Shown piece after piece: positions 1 to 11,450 of a DNA stretch of 64,000 nt; the first letter of the stretch is position 1; every line of letters begins with the position of its first letter. The notes beneath the pieces were generated by a model. That model searched no databases and was not told the DNA's origin. It was given only the letters and a program-made list of their open reading frames with translations. The DNA comes from Narthecium ossifragum (taxonomy: Eukaryota > Streptophyta > Magnoliopsida > Dioscoreales > Nartheciaceae). A program made the translations under genes and the position numbers. Location of the stretch: assembly GCA_963920575.1 (NCBI GenBank), contig OY986965.1:1735072-1799071 (forward strand), in the 5' to 3' direction.

Positions 1-110
1 TTTGTAAATATTGTATTTTTGTGATTGTATGGTTGTACAGAGCGAAAAAAAAAACTCAAAGTCAGGTTGCTGTGAGCACCAACTAAGACCCAGGAAAAAG
101 ATTCCAGGTA

Positions 111-291
111 AGACGTAACTTGGAGTTACGTCTTTATTAATATAGACGTAACTCCAAGTTACATCTTAGTAGGGACCACTCTTATCCGCTCGCCCTTGGC
201 GGCTTCATGAGGTGGGGAGGGAACGGTCAAAGACGTAACTTAACTCCAAGTTGCGTCTTTATTAATGTAGACGTAACTTGAAGCTACGTCT
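111..291. repeat. Four palindromic units with core AGACGTAACT...AGTTACGTCT
   Basis: Four short units at 111-133, 144-166, 231-258 and 269-291 each read as an inverted repeat of AGACGTAACT around a 3-8 base loop. They are spaced unevenly and separated by AT-rich or GC-rich linkers. No gene is visible in 1-560 beyond these. The units look like the inside of a non-autonomous transposon, but no terminal repeats or target duplication were found. Confidence 0.7.
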
Positions 292-560
292 TTAACGGCA
301 GGATTAAAAAAATAGAAGGCCACGCCAGCGTGGCGCTGACGTGGTCAAACCAGGCATACATTCATCAATATTTTCTTCAGAGACATATTTTAATAATTTT
401 TTTAAAAAAATAATATTATTTAAAAATTTTTGCCATCCAACTATCCATATCCTCGATCAGAATCAGATCACACTTATCGACGTGCTCCGATCAGCTTAGA
501 TTGGTTCAAATCAAGCCGTTCAAGCTTATTGTCTTTTCACTTGATCTGAATCAGCAACCG

Positions 561-1745
561 AGACCGCTTACGTGACATAGACCCAATCAAATGAAATCAC
601 GAATATACTCTTGCATGTTTTTGAGATAAATTGGAATGGAATCAGAAACCTACAAGAGTATATCCGTCATTTTCTTTATTTGGGCATGTTATCAGCCGGA
701 CAAAATTAGCCACGGGCAATTCTAGAGATATTTAAATTAAAAAATAATTTATAAGTATGCGAAGAATTTCAAATTTCGAAGGCGTCTTAATATAAATTAC
801 TACTATTAGGAAGAGTGCATAATGAGAAGCCCCTTCCTTAATTATCTGAAAAGAGAAGTAAATGAGGATCATGGCCTCCTCCTCATGGGATAGTAATTAA
901 TGTTCATTCCCAGGACTATGTTTTAATTATATACATGTTTACAGCCTTTAAAATACAGATTAATTGCAAGCCATCCTCCCCAGTCCTGTGCCCATTGGAA
1001 GCTGGAGCAATGTGTCAGGGGGAAAGTGCCAAGAGATGCTGCTGCATGCCTGCATCATATGATTGATTGTTGTAGCACTATAATTAATGAGCAATCTAGC
1101 TACATTGGGCTGATGGTCCTGTCCCCTTCTCATGTTCATCAACAATCATGTCCGTCCCTTTTCTTCTCTGTTGATTAATTAGCTCCAAGAGCTGAGAGGA
1201 AACAATGTAAAAGAAAAGGAACAGAACAAAGCTAAAAACAGAGCATAACCAGAGGAAAAGAACACCACAGAGCCTTAGATCTCTTATCCAGCTTCCCAAA
1301 ACAAGAATAAAAACAGCTGCTTGGGCCGGACATGCTAATTGTTGTTATGATGGATAAGGAATGATTTGGAAAGAAAAACTAATAACAAAATGTTCCTTAT
1401 TACGAGATTGAAATTCATATATATATTGAAATTGAATGATCCAAAAGCTCTTAAGAAACTAGAATATTGCCAAGAACTCTTAAGAAATTCATCATCATTG
1501 ATGCTAGGATCTGCTTTGGGATCATTAATTCATTCTTAGCCCTGATTCCCACCGACACTCCGGATCACTCCTCATGGGTCCTCTCTACCTTCCTGTCTTA
1601 AAGAAGAGCTCATCTCCATGAACACCACCATGCACTGAGACTGCATGCTCCACATGATACAACATATTCCATTCGCCATTGCCCTCCCAACCACCCTTAT
1701 CTAACACCCTACGTTTATATATCTATCTCATATATCGAGCTTGGT
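561..1745. repeat. Segmental duplication, copy 1
   Basis: About 1.2 kb that is clearly homologous, in the same orientation, to 17251-20880. Shared anchors include AGACCGCTTACGTRACATAG at the left edge, a block around 800-1060 matching 17790-18080, and a block around 1490-1730 matching 20660-20870. Copy 1 lacks three insertions present in copy 2 (a LINE end, a TA microsatellite and a 2.1 kb DNA transposon), so it acts as an empty-site reference. No convincing protein gene was found in it; short minus-strand frames exist in both copies but shift frame relative to each other. Confidence 0.8.
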
Positions 1746-1779
1746 CTGATTTCATAGCATATGGAATACTAATTTAATC

Positions 1780-1806
1780 AAAAAAAAAAAAAAAAAAAAA
1801 AAAAAG
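1780..1806. repeat. Poly(A) tract
   Basis: An uninterrupted run of about 26 A residues. It could be the tail of an old retroposed sequence, but no target duplication was found around it. The rest of 1745-2190 is AT-rich with nothing else recognisable. Confidence 0.6.
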
Positions 1807-2190
1807 GTGATAGCAAGATTACATCTACATTTCTGAAAAAGTTTCTTATTTACACGATGGAATATCCTACATATCTTCTTACTTACAATAATATTGGTAG
1901 TATATATTTATGAAAAAATTTAGCCCCTTGGCTATTTAATTATTACTTGTAAACTACATAATCAAACAAAAAATCGATGATGATGACCTCTCACCCAAGG
2001 CCATCATGCATCTTTCTAGGAAAAGCGACATGTTTTGTCATATAACATCTCTCCATCATACCATCATAAAGATCTCATCCAACCAACGTATCGAGATCAT
2101 TAAACATCTCAATCCCAGTTGTTTTTATTAATAATATGATGAGCTAGAGAGTAGAGAGACGACATGCATGAGGACAAGATCAAATGCCTG

Positions 2191-2198
2191 TATAAATA
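2191..2198 (+). promoter_or_regulatory. TATA box of the P450 gene
   Basis: TATAAATA lies 97 bases upstream of the P450 start codon, in an AT-rich stretch with no competing start codon in good context before 2288. Spacing fits a 5' leader of roughly 60-70 bases. This is inferred from position and consensus only. Confidence 0.5.
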
Positions 2199-2287
2199 TG
2201 TTAGAGGTTATAATGAAACCAAGATTGCACCATCCCAGGGGCAATTAAGCAACCGGCCGGCGACTATCTAGCTAGCTAGAGTTGGCA

Positions 2288-3301
2288 ATGGATCCACAAT
2301 CATCCTTCTCCTCCTCCATTTTCTACTATTACGGCGCTCTCCTCGCCGCTCTTCTTCTCCTCTTCATCCTCTCAAGCTCCAAGATAAATAAGAACAAGCT
2401 TAGATATCCACCATCAGGGCCTCTGGCTCTCCCCCTCATTGGACACCTCCACCTTCTCCGCGACCCCGTCCACCGGACACTATGGGACATCGCGGCCCGC
2501 CACGGCCCCCTCCTCCTCCTCCGCTTCGGATCCCTCCCGGTCCTCCTCGCCTCCTCCGCCGCCGCCGCGGAGGAGCTCCTATCCATCCACGACGCCACCT
2601 TCGCCAACCGCCCCACCCTACTCGGCGACAAGTACATGGCCTACGACCGCTCTATCCTCAGCTCCTCTCCCTACGGCCCTCGCTGGCGCTCCCTCCGCCG
2701 CCTTGCATCCATGGAGCTCCTATCCTCGGCCCGCCTCGCCGCCCTCTCCCCTATCCGCTCCCAAGAGCTGCGCCTCCTCCTCCGCAGCCTTCTCCTCGCC
2801 TACTCCGGCGAGGATGAGTTCCTACTCGTCGACGTGAGGTCGAGGCTATCGGAGATCACGTTCAACGTGGTGACCAGGATGCTGGATGGGAGGAGGTACT
2901 ACGGGGAGGGCGGGGTCGGAGAGGGGAGGAGGTTTAGTACGATGGTGGAGAAAATGTTCGAGATGGCCTCGGCGACGGTCCCCGAGGACTTCATCCCGGC
3001 TTTGAGGTGGTTGGGATTTGGTAAGGCTTATATAAAAAAGATGGAGACGTTGTTTAAGGAGATGGATGAGTTGCTGCAGGCGATGGTGGACGAGAGGAGG
3101 AGGGTAGGGACCTGGAAGAAGAGATCATCGTATGGAGACGATCAGGAGCAGGAGGAGGAGAGGAACATGGTGGATGGCATACTAAAGCTTCAAGAGTCAG
3201 ACCCAGAGTACTATAACGACGTCCTCATCAAGGGCATGATCCTGGTAATTAAGTGCTAATCATGATCTCCGTCTGTACGTACGTATTATATATATAGAAA
3301 C

Positions 3302-3358
<57 letters not shown>

Positions 3359-4012
3359 AACACTTGTTGCCTCTGTCTCGATCTGTGTACGTAGACCTTC
3401 ATAGCTGCAGGTACTGAAACTGCATTAGGAACTATGGAATGGGCAATGGCTCTTCTGCTCAACCATCCTGACGCTTTAGAGAAGGCGAGAGCGGAGATAG
3501 ACACGCACGTAGGTTGCAGCCGGCTGGTGACTGATGCAGACCTCTCCGAGCTCAGGTATCTCAACAAGGTCATCAAGGAGACTCTCCGGCTGTACCCGGC
3601 CGGTCCACTCCTGCTGCCGCACGTCCCATCCGAGGACTGCGTCGTGGGAGGGTACCACGTTCCTCGCGGCGCGATGACACTCGTAAATGTTTATGCCATC
3701 CAGAGAGACCCAGAAAACTGGAGCGTCGACTCGGAGGAGTTCAAGCCGGAGAGGTTTGATGGTGGAGAAGCGGAGGGGTTCAAGAATATACCCTTCGGCT
3801 ACGGAAGGAGGAGATGCCCGGGAGAAGGCTTGGCCCTGCGCCTGATGGGCTTGACGTTGGGAGCTCTGATCCAATGCTTCGAGTGGAAAAGGATCGGAGA
3901 AGAGAAGGTCGACATGACCGAAGGAGTTGGCCTCACCATGCCCAAGGCGAAACCTTTAGAGGCTATGTATAGACCTCGGCAAGCCATGATCAATGTTTTG
4001 TCTCAGCTGTGA
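2288..4012 (+). CDS. Cytochrome P450, CYP81-like, two exons
   Basis: Exons are 2288-3244 and 3395-4012, joined in phase 0, giving 524 residues, a normal length for a plant A-type P450. An N-terminal hydrophobic anchor (about residues 10-31) is followed by the proline-rich hinge PPSGPLALPLIGHLHLL. The I-helix motif AAGTET is at about 323-328, encoded right after the intron. The K-helix ExxR is E381/R384, PERF is at 437-440, and the heme loop FGYGRRRCPGEG has its cysteine ligand at about 460. The protein should be an ER-anchored monooxygenase using NADPH-P450 reductase. The single intron position and the FxxG heme loop fit the CYP81 family, whose members hydroxylate flavonoids, lignans or indole compounds; the substrate cannot be told here. 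The first ATG in frame with the anchor was chosen. The 150 bp intron holds a TA microsatellite. No disabling change is seen. Confidence 0.9.
3304..3353. repeat. (AT)25 microsatellite in the P450 intron
   Basis: About 25 AT units between the donor at 3245 and the acceptor at 3394. It takes up a third of the intron and is probably length-variable between individuals. Confidence 0.95.
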
Positions 4013-4360
4013 CTGTGAGCATTTGCCATTGCGTATGTCATAATCTATCTTGGCTTCTGCATGTCTGTACGTTGTTTTCATGTTAGGAAAGTGGAGCCTG
4101 ATCCGATCCTAACATGTTTAATATATCATTCTTAATTGTGTGATTGGAGATGGTTTAGGTGGAGATTGATTACTTTCATCTAATTAATATCTCTATTATT
4201 CAATACCTACTATATGTAGGATTCCTACTTGAAAAGATTCAATCAATCTATTAATTATGACAAATTATACTACTCATATGGTACGATTAAGAGAGATTAA
4301 TTGAATGGGTGTTGTTGAGAGGTTATATAAAGGCTGCCTGTGAGGAGCCGCCCATCTACC
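4013..4360. other. P450 3' flank and left end of a copia 5' LTR
   Basis: AT-rich sequence after the P450 stop codon. A TATATAAAG motif near 4324, followed by a segment resembling the R region of the 3' LTR at 11085-11150, suggests that the last part belongs to the 5' LTR of the copia element continuing at 6664. The exact left LTR boundary is not clear; TGTTAGG at 4081 is one candidate. Confidence 0.4.
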
Positions 4361-6663
4361 CCCGTGGGTTGTGGTTGACCACAAGGGTAATTTGAGAAAT
4401 TGCGCCTTGTCGGTCGTTTTGCACCACGTGTGTGTGCGCAGACCTTGTTTGGTGCTTGTGTTTGTTTAGAAATGTTAGGTGGACCTGAGATCAGAAGATC
4501 TGGGCTTGGGTTTGTGTCTCAGCCCAAGTTTGCCTTTCTGGGCGAAGGAGAACGATCCCATTTTCAAGGGAGATCGATCTGGCCTTGCTAGCCGGATTGA
4601 TCCGACATGCCATGCGGATCGATCTCACTTGCCCTGAAAAGTCCTTGTCGGTGAAGTCCGAGAGGACTTCCCCTGTCAGGGGAGGGGAGACTTTGCTCCC
4701 CACCTTTCCCCCGGGCTTCCCGGTTTTCCCCGGCCTTATCCCCCTTCTCCTTCCCTTCTCCTTGGCTTCGACTTCCTCTTCCTTTCTTCTTCCTTTCGTC
4801 TCTGCTTCTTCCCCTTGGCTGGCTGAACCTTGCTTGCCGCCGTTCTCCCTCCTCCGGCCACCGTTCTAGGAGCTTGAAGGCTCGTTGGAACCGTGACGGC
4901 GTGAGGAAGATCCTAGGCTTGGCCTTGTGGATCGAAGCAGCTCTGTGGAGGTAGGGATCCCACTCAAAGACTCCGGCTTGTTTTTAAGGGTTTTAGAATC
5001 CGGTTTTGATTTCAATAGATCTCTTTGTGTAGTTGATGTTTTACGGTTTTGAAGCCTTGAGTAGCTTCGTGGTACTTGGATCTACTAGCCCACCTAGTTT
5101 GGTGAGGTTTGGTTGCGGTTTCTGGCGGCATTTCCTCGCCGTCCGGCCACCGGTGAACCCATCCGGATCGATCTCATGGGATGAGATCGATCTCGTTTGG
5201 GGTGGCACGCCCCGCCCCAGCGAGAGCGATCTCCCTGGGAGGGAGATCGATCTCTTGGCGTCGGTGCGTCACGGGTCACATACGAGATCGATCTCCATAT
5301 GGGTGGGGATCGATCCCGTTTGGGTGACCAGGACGGGTGCTTCTAACCTCGAGGCAAATCGATCTCATTGCTACATGAAATCGATCTCCTTCGATGCAGG
5401 GAAGACTTTTAATTGTTTTAAATGATGTTTTGCCCTCGGGGCTTACTATGTTCTTTTATCCTGCATAATTGCTTATTATTACTGCTTTGTAGTTGAACCG
5501 AGAGGGTGATGCCTCTCGGGATGTGTAGAATAAATGGGCTGACGGTATGCCTTTTACCGCTTTGTGGTGAACCGAAGGAGTCATGACCCTCGGGAGTGTT
5601 TAGTATAAATGGGCCGAAGGTGTGCCCTTGCTGTGTTGTTTGTTACTGTTTTCCTTATTCATATCCTGCCATGTTTCCTGTGTATTAGACATGCTAGGCT
5701 AGGCTGGGTGGGGCTGACCCGTGGACTCCGGTAATCAAAGGCTAAGCGGTGGATGCCGTTAGCCGACTTGTGTCCCCATGCTGACATCTAGCACGGGTAA
5801 GGGTGTCCTACATGTATCGTCTTGCCCACCCTGTGTCAGGGACCGTCGGAGGTAGCCCAGTACTCGAGCAGTGGCTGTCGGAGGGACGTACGTTGGACAG
5901 GAACCCTGGGGGGGAAGTATCGATGGGATCGATGGACCCCTTGGCTAGACTTAGTCTTTGGTCGGGAGTTAGGGGTCGTGTTGGCTTTGCTGCTTGGAGT
6001 GCTGAGAGATGGTAGTCTTAACCACGGTCGTTCCGCCAAGTGTGGAGATCCCATTTGGAGAAGGGTGTCCTACTAGTAGCGCCATGTCCACCCTGTGACA
6101 GGGATTGTCGGAGTTGCCCACCCCTGAGCAGTGGCTGTCGGAGGGGCGTACTTGGGACAGGAGCCCTTCGGGTTATTGACGGGATTTATGGGATCCTTGG
6201 CAAGCCTCAGTACTTGGCACAGAGTTTGTTCGGTTGGTTTACTTTCTTTGCGAGAGCCGTAGAGTAGGACCCTGCTGAGCTGTCGCTCATTCCTACCTGG
6301 ACTGTGTTGTTTGCATGTGCAAGTCCCAGCTCCTCTCCGGTGCTTCCCCGTCAGTCGTCCCGTGGTAGCGCGCCGGCTCCTGGCCATGTCTGAGGGTCAG
6401 GAGGGTTTTGTTTGTGCCTTTGCGGAGACCCCGGTAGGTGTTGTTCTTTTTGGGGACTGTTGTTGATCCCTTGTAAACCTGTTGTACTAGAACCCTTGTT
6501 TAACTCTATTATATCTGTTCTGTAATAGATGTTAATAGACGTTGTTCTTTTGCTTCCGCATTGTTCTTGTCTTTAGCTGTTTCCGCCAGTTGAAGCTTGT
6601 AGATGTAGGTCTTTCCCCCTCATGTCCCGGCCCGGTTTGGCGTCCGCGGGTCGGGGCGCGACA
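4361..6663. mobile_element. LTR-like insertion (probable solo gypsy LTR) inside a copia LTR
   Basis: About 2.3 kb, GC-richer than its flanks, without long coding frames. The sequence CTACC stands on both sides (4356-4360 and 6664-6668), as expected of a 5 bp target duplication. The right end reads GGTCGGGGCGCGACA, a common terminus of plant Ty3-gypsy LTRs. The left end does not begin with TG, so that boundary is less sure. Inside are repeated palindromes built on GATCGATC (about 4572-5390), an imperfect ~70 bp tandem repeat around 5490-5630, and a ~255 bp tandem duplication at 5806-6210. Confidence 0.5.
5806..6215. repeat. Imperfect ~255 bp tandem duplication
   Basis: The block starting AAGGGTGTCCTAC near 5800 recurs near 6062. 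Shared stretches include CACCCTGTG-CAGGGA, GAGCAGTGGCTGTCGGAGG and GGACAGGA-CCCT in the same order and spacing. It lies inside the LTR-like insertion and is not coding. Confidence 0.75.
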
Positions 6664-6780
6664 CTACCAGGGCTTTGGTTCTTAGTTTTCTTTGTTCTTT
6701 CGTTCATTAGTTGCTCGATCCCGATCCAAGCGGAGTATCCAGCATATACTCCAAACAACCCCAACAATTGGTATCATGAG
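6664..6780 (+). mobile_element. End of copia 5' LTR and primer-binding site
   Basis: The segment resumes after the CTACC duplication with sequence resembling the R/U5 part of the LTR at 11120-11175 and ends in CCCCAACA at 6767. It is followed by TTGGTATCATGAGC, a slightly mutated form of the initiator-methionine tRNA primer-binding site used by most plant copia elements. The gag start codon comes 27 bases later, the normal arrangement. Confidence 0.65.
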
Positions 6781-6806
6781 CTTAGGTTCGTGGGTGATTG
6801 AGAGCG

Positions 6807-7616
6807 ATGGCGGAAGATGGTAAGATCAACATCGGTAAGTTCAGCGGTACGAACTTCGGATTCTGGAAGATACAGATAGAAGACTATCTCTACCAGAAGG
6901 ATCTATTCCTCCAACTTGGAAGAAAGAAGAAGAAGCCCAAGGATATGCCCAACCTTGATTGGGAGATCCTTGATCGGAACGCGGTAGGGACGATTCGACT
7001 CTCCCTAGCACAGTCGGTGTCGTTCAACGTATCCAAGGAGAAGACCACCGAAGACTTGATGGCTGCCCTATCAAAGATGTACGAGAAGCCCTCCACCTCG
7101 AATAAGGTGCATCTCATGAAAAAACTATTCAATAAGAAGATGATTGAGGAGAGATCTGCAGCATATCACTTAAACAACTTCAATGAGGTAACCACTTAGT
7201 TGGAGTCTGTTGGTATTGTCTTTGATGGCGAGATTCATGCTCTTCTTCTTTTATCAAGTTTGCCAGAGAGTTGGAACAATCTGGTAGTGGTTATGAGCAA
7301 TTCAACTGGATCGGCGAAGTTGAAGACTGAAGATGTGATCAGTTGCATCCTAGGAGAGGAGGCTCGTTGGAAAGACGTAAGGATCACGAGAGGTGGATCT
7401 GGATCAGTCTTGAACACCGAGGAAAGAGTAAGATGGCTAGCCAAAGATAACAAGAACCGTTGGAGATCCAAGTCAAGAAGAGGAAGGTCGAAATCTCGAC
7501 AAGGAAGAGATGATGGTTTTTGGAACTGCGGAAAGAAAGGCCACTCTTCAAGCGGGACTGCAGAACACCTAAGCAGTCGGAAGGCAACAACAACCAAGGC
7601 AACAAGGGTTCAATGA
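6807..7616 (+). pseudogene. Copia gag, inactivated
   Basis: The frame from the ATG at 6807 encodes a typical copia Gag (KFSGTNFGFWKIQIEDYL near the start) but meets a stop at 7197-7199. The same frame goes on after it with the rest of Gag up to a zinc knuckle near 7530, where the frame is lost (NCGKKGH is followed by missing cysteine ligands). It is too damaged to be active. Confidence 0.85.
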
Positions 7617-10600
7617 ACATGACTGAAGGAGAAGACTCTGAAGCCCTGATTCTCTCTATGGAGTCTCAAAAAAAAGCATGGATAGTGGACTCAGTCGCGT
7701 AGTTCCATGCCACGCCGCACATGTCACTGCTTCACAATTATGTGTGAGGAAACTTTGGCAAGGTCTATATAGGCGATGATGAGGCCTGCAATGTTGTTGG
7801 CAAAAGCTAGCGATGTCCAGATCACTCAGTCGAACGGGACAGTGCTAAAGTTGAAAGATGTCATAAATGTGCCCAGTCTGACTAGAATGAGACATGAGAT
7901 CTTGTTCTTCTTCATCCAGGATTAAAACCCATTTTATGCAAATGGGTATTCAAAGTCAAGAGAAAGGCATTTGGCACTATTGATCAGTATAAGGCGAGAT
8001 TGGTTGCTAGATAATTTTCTCAGAAGCATGGGATTGACTTTGATGAAACTTTCAGTCTTGTGGCCAAAATCACATATGTTCATGTATCGCTTGCTTTAGC
8101 AGTAAGAGACGGAGCTTATGACAAATGGACGTCAAGAATGCTTTCCTATATGAAGAGCTTGATAAGGAGATCTACATGGTGCAACCACAAGTATTCATAT
8201 CTCAGCAAAATCCAGACCATGTGTGCAAGTTAAGAAAGGCTTTATATGGTCTAAAGCAAGCACTACGTGCTTGGTATGTTGTGCACCGGCTGATTCAAGT
8301 CTCTTTGTGAAGAATACTGATGGGACGCGAAAAGTGTCGCGGCTTAACGCGTCCGATCAAAATTAGAAATTTATAATCAAACTCCTAACTAACTATCTTT
8401 GGGGGTAGCTAGCGGTGAGTCCGAGTCGAATCCACAGGGAATGCGTATGGAAACAATTATACTTCTTACCTCAATCTAAGTGTTCCTACAAGGATAATAA
8501 AAGAAATGGTTTTGGGTTTTAGGATATGATAGCTAAGAAAGCATATAAATGATTTAATGGATAGAAAGAGGTCCTAGGAAATCCCAATCCGAATTAGGCT
8601 CAATCGTAGCTTTCTAATGGATCAAAATATGTAATCCTATCGAGACACTACAATATCGACTACATTGTGGCTAACAACGGTCGTAGCTAACGAATACCTG
8701 GTTAAAGACTATTCGTCGTACTAGGTGTATGCTAGAAAGTCGACGATCGAGGGATTAGCTACGATCATCGCCAACGAGAAGTCGGGTTAGGATCATCTCG
8801 TCGCAAGGAATCGGGTTGTATGAAATACGGTAATGGATCAATGTGGTTCTAGCACATCACATCCAATACATTAAAAAGATGGAATGGAGGCTAGGCTAGA
8901 TGTGGATTGGGGTGGTTCTAGCACCTACAAGCCCTAACCTAGAGCCAATACTCCTTTCAACACAAGTGGCCATGGTTCTGGCATAGCCTACTCATTGGGG
9001 AATATTAACAAACACCATCCAAGCATAAGGGTTTAGCCTATGCAATAGAATGAGATCCACCATTCAACATTAGAATCCAACTACAAAGATGATAAATGAA
9101 GCATAAATCCATACAATCTTGTCTCAAAAGGGTTTACAACATTCAAATCCAAAGAAAACTACAAATAAAATCTAAAACATCATGGTATTCCACTAAATAA
9201 ATAGATTACCTACTCATTTTCGATGGAGAAGCCATGGAGAAGAGATGGATCATTCTCTTCTTCATCAATCTCCGCCCTCTTGGATAAGAGCTCCCTTCCT
9301 TGCCCAAGAGGATTGCCCCTTTCCTTAGCCTCTTCTTGTCCAAAGGAATCCCCAATAAGAGTCCAAAGTTTGGTATTTATAGCCTTCAAGCTTCTCCCCT
9401 TCGGATTACATCTGGGCCCTTCATTTTGCTTAACTGGCACTGAAAGATCGATCTTCTAGGGGTGAAGATCGATCTTTTTATCTCGTAAAACTGGCTGCGC
9501 CCGCAGAAGATCGATCTTCTATAGGGAGAAGATCGATCTTTTGAATTACTGCTCTCTGTCATCTCTGCTACAGTACAAAGATCGATCTTTTATACACAGA
9601 AGATCGATCTTCTTTTCTGCATATTATCTCTTTTGTCATTCAGCACTGCGCATTGGTACCAAAAATGCCATAACTTCATCTAGGAAACTCGAAATCATGA
9701 ACCGTAAAATTCTCCAAAAACTAGAATTCCAGAGCTTTCCAATCATATATGGCACATTATTTGGTTCTTCTTGAGAAGGTACAGTTTAATCTTTGAAGTT
9801 GACCCATGTACCTAAATGTGCTCGAATAGGCTCGTTTAAACTCCAAAGTTGATCTAACTTCTGTTGAGCACTCTTGTACCTGAAATACCATGAAGATTAT
9901 TAGAAATACCTTACTCGAAGACTAATAAAGGTAAATTAAGGGGTTAATTTATGTACTTTTCACGTCTCATCAAATACTAGGAGCAAGTTTTTCGTTGTTT
10001 TTATTTATGTTGATGACCTTATTATCACATGCCATGATTTTGAAGAAGTTAAAGCCATTCGGAAAAATCTTAGTGTAAGATTTGAGACGAAAGGACTTGG
10101 AGAGCTTAAACACTTCCTTGGTTTGGAAGTAGATGCTGAGCCTAAAGGTCTATTCTTACGCCAAAAGAAGTATGTAGGAGACATACATGGAAAGTTTGGC
10201 ATGAAAAATTGCAAGCATATTTCTACTCTAGTTGCAGCAAATCAAAGGCTAAGCAAAGATGATGGAGCTCCATCAGAAGATAGTCAGATGTATCGAAGTC
10301 TAGTTGGAAGCTTGATCTATCTAACTCTTACCCATCCCGATTTAGCTTAATCAGTTAGTCTGGTGAGTCAGTTTATGGAAGCTCCAAGAAAGCCTCATCT
10401 TGAAGCAGCTCGTAGAGTATGGCGATAATTAAAGAGCACTCTTGATTATGGAATCCTTTATGAAAAGGATGTGCCATTTGAACTTTATGGTTGTTATGAT
10501 ACAAGTTATGCGGATGATCAAGATACGCGTAAATCAACAACTAGATATATGTTCAGTGACGGATCAAGCGTCATCTCCTATGGTAGCAAGCATCAACCGA

Positions 10601-10848
10601 CAGTTGCACTATCTACAACTGAAGCTGAGTACCTTGCCGCAACAATGGCAGCTCAAGAATGCACATGGCTACTTCAATTATTGTGGGACATTGGCGAGAA
10701 GATTGACTACAGAGTTGGATTGCATCGTGACAACCAAAGTGTCATTCGGCTAGCTGAAAATCCGGTGTTCCATGCGAGAACTAAGGGACTTCTACTTCAG
10801 AAATTCATCAAGTTTTGTGGACAGCTTGGACTCATGATTAGAGATTAG
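7617..10848 (+). pseudogene. Copia pol remnants (protease, reverse transcriptase, RNase H), inactivated
   Basis: A protease-like stretch around 7660-7900 is followed directly, near 7915, by reverse transcriptase, so the integrase region is deleted. RT is recognisable from 7930 (a YKARLVA-type motif), through MDVKNAFLYEELDKEIYM at 8125, to 8312. The frame is then broken by the insertion 8318-9972 and resumes at 9978 with the YVDDL catalytic motif. RNase H follows with the STTEAEY motif near 10612. Several stop codons are present (for example near 8011, 10348 and 10427). Confidence 0.85.
8318..9972. mobile_element. 1.65 kb element with TG...CA ends inserted into copia RT (probable solo LTR)
   Basis: AATAC flanks the segment on both sides (8313-8317 and 9973-9977). 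The left end TGATGGGACGCGAAAAGT and the reverse complement of the right end TGATGAGACGTGAAAAGT match at 16 of 18 positions. The TG...CA termini and 5 bp duplication point to LTR-retrotransposon integration, and absence of coding sequence suggests a solo LTR. The unusually long end symmetry is also compatible with a TIR element. Repeated AGATCGATCT palindromes occur around 9450-9615. Removing it restores the copia RT reading frame, which proves it is younger than the host element. Confidence 0.85.
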
Positions 10849-10861
10849 TGTTGAGGGGAAG

Positions 10862-11180
10862 TGTTGGATGACAACATACTATAACTCTATCCTCATCCTA
10901 ATTACTTGAACTTGATTTAGTTTTTTCTTTGTTTTAGATAGATTCCTAATTTGTTTGGAGGTTAGTCTTGAATAGCTCAAATTAGTTGAGTTTATCTCTT
11001 TTCAAATTTGAATAAATATATCTAGTCCTTATAGTGTCTAGATTTAGAATAAGTGTTATCTTTGATTTGTTGTAATCATTTAATTATCATTCTATACTAT
11101 TATAAATAGAACATGAAACCTGGCTTCATGAGTCCTAGTTTCCCAAATCCTTCTTTTTTCTAGCTCGAAACAACTCTGAT
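10862..11180 (+). mobile_element. Copia 3' LTR (partial)
   Basis: A purine tract GAGGGGAAG just after the RNase H stop codon acts as polypurine tract, and the LTR begins with TGTTGGATG. A TATA-like TATAAATAG lies near 11101. The right end is unclear; sequence after ~11180 looks like a different element. Confidence 0.65.
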
Positions 11181-11256
11181 GCACCCAAAATTCTACACTT
11201 CCAATCAAAAGTGAGGAATAGCTCGAGGAGGTTCTGATTGGAAATCACATATCCTT

Positions 11257-11396
11257 ATGTCTGATGGTTTTTTGAATGTTGAAGAATTTTTAGATTGGAT
11301 CTTTGAAATAGATGAATTCTTTGAGAATATATACCAATATTCTGATGATTATATGGTGAAGTTAATGAATGACATTGAAACCAAGGAATTTGGAGA

Positions 11397-11427
<31 letters not shown>

Positions 11428-11450
11428 CTACCTTTCGATTAGTTGCAAAG
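11257..11450 (+). pseudogene. Gypsy-type gag scrap
   Basis: Translation gives VEEFLDWIFEIDEFFENI, which resembles the start of the retrotransposon Gag domain of Ty3-gypsy elements, and then runs into an AT microsatellite (about 11400-11427). Only about 60 codons remain. Sequence at 11600-11905 and 14055-14440 may be other parts of the same decayed element. Confidence 0.5.

Noticed and set aside
960..1299. Small minus-strand protein conserved between the duplicated segments (18093-18332)
   Set aside because: About 50 codons align, but a one-base indel changes the frame near the start and the alignment is as good outside the frame as within it.
3286..3576. Minus-strand frame over the P450 intron
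   Set aside because: Its isoleucine/tyrosine run is the AT microsatellite, and the remainder is antisense of P450 exon 2.
6807..10848. Copia element as an active retrotransposon
   Set aside because: Gag has a stop and a lost zinc knuckle, integrase is deleted, RT is split by an insertion and further stops are present.
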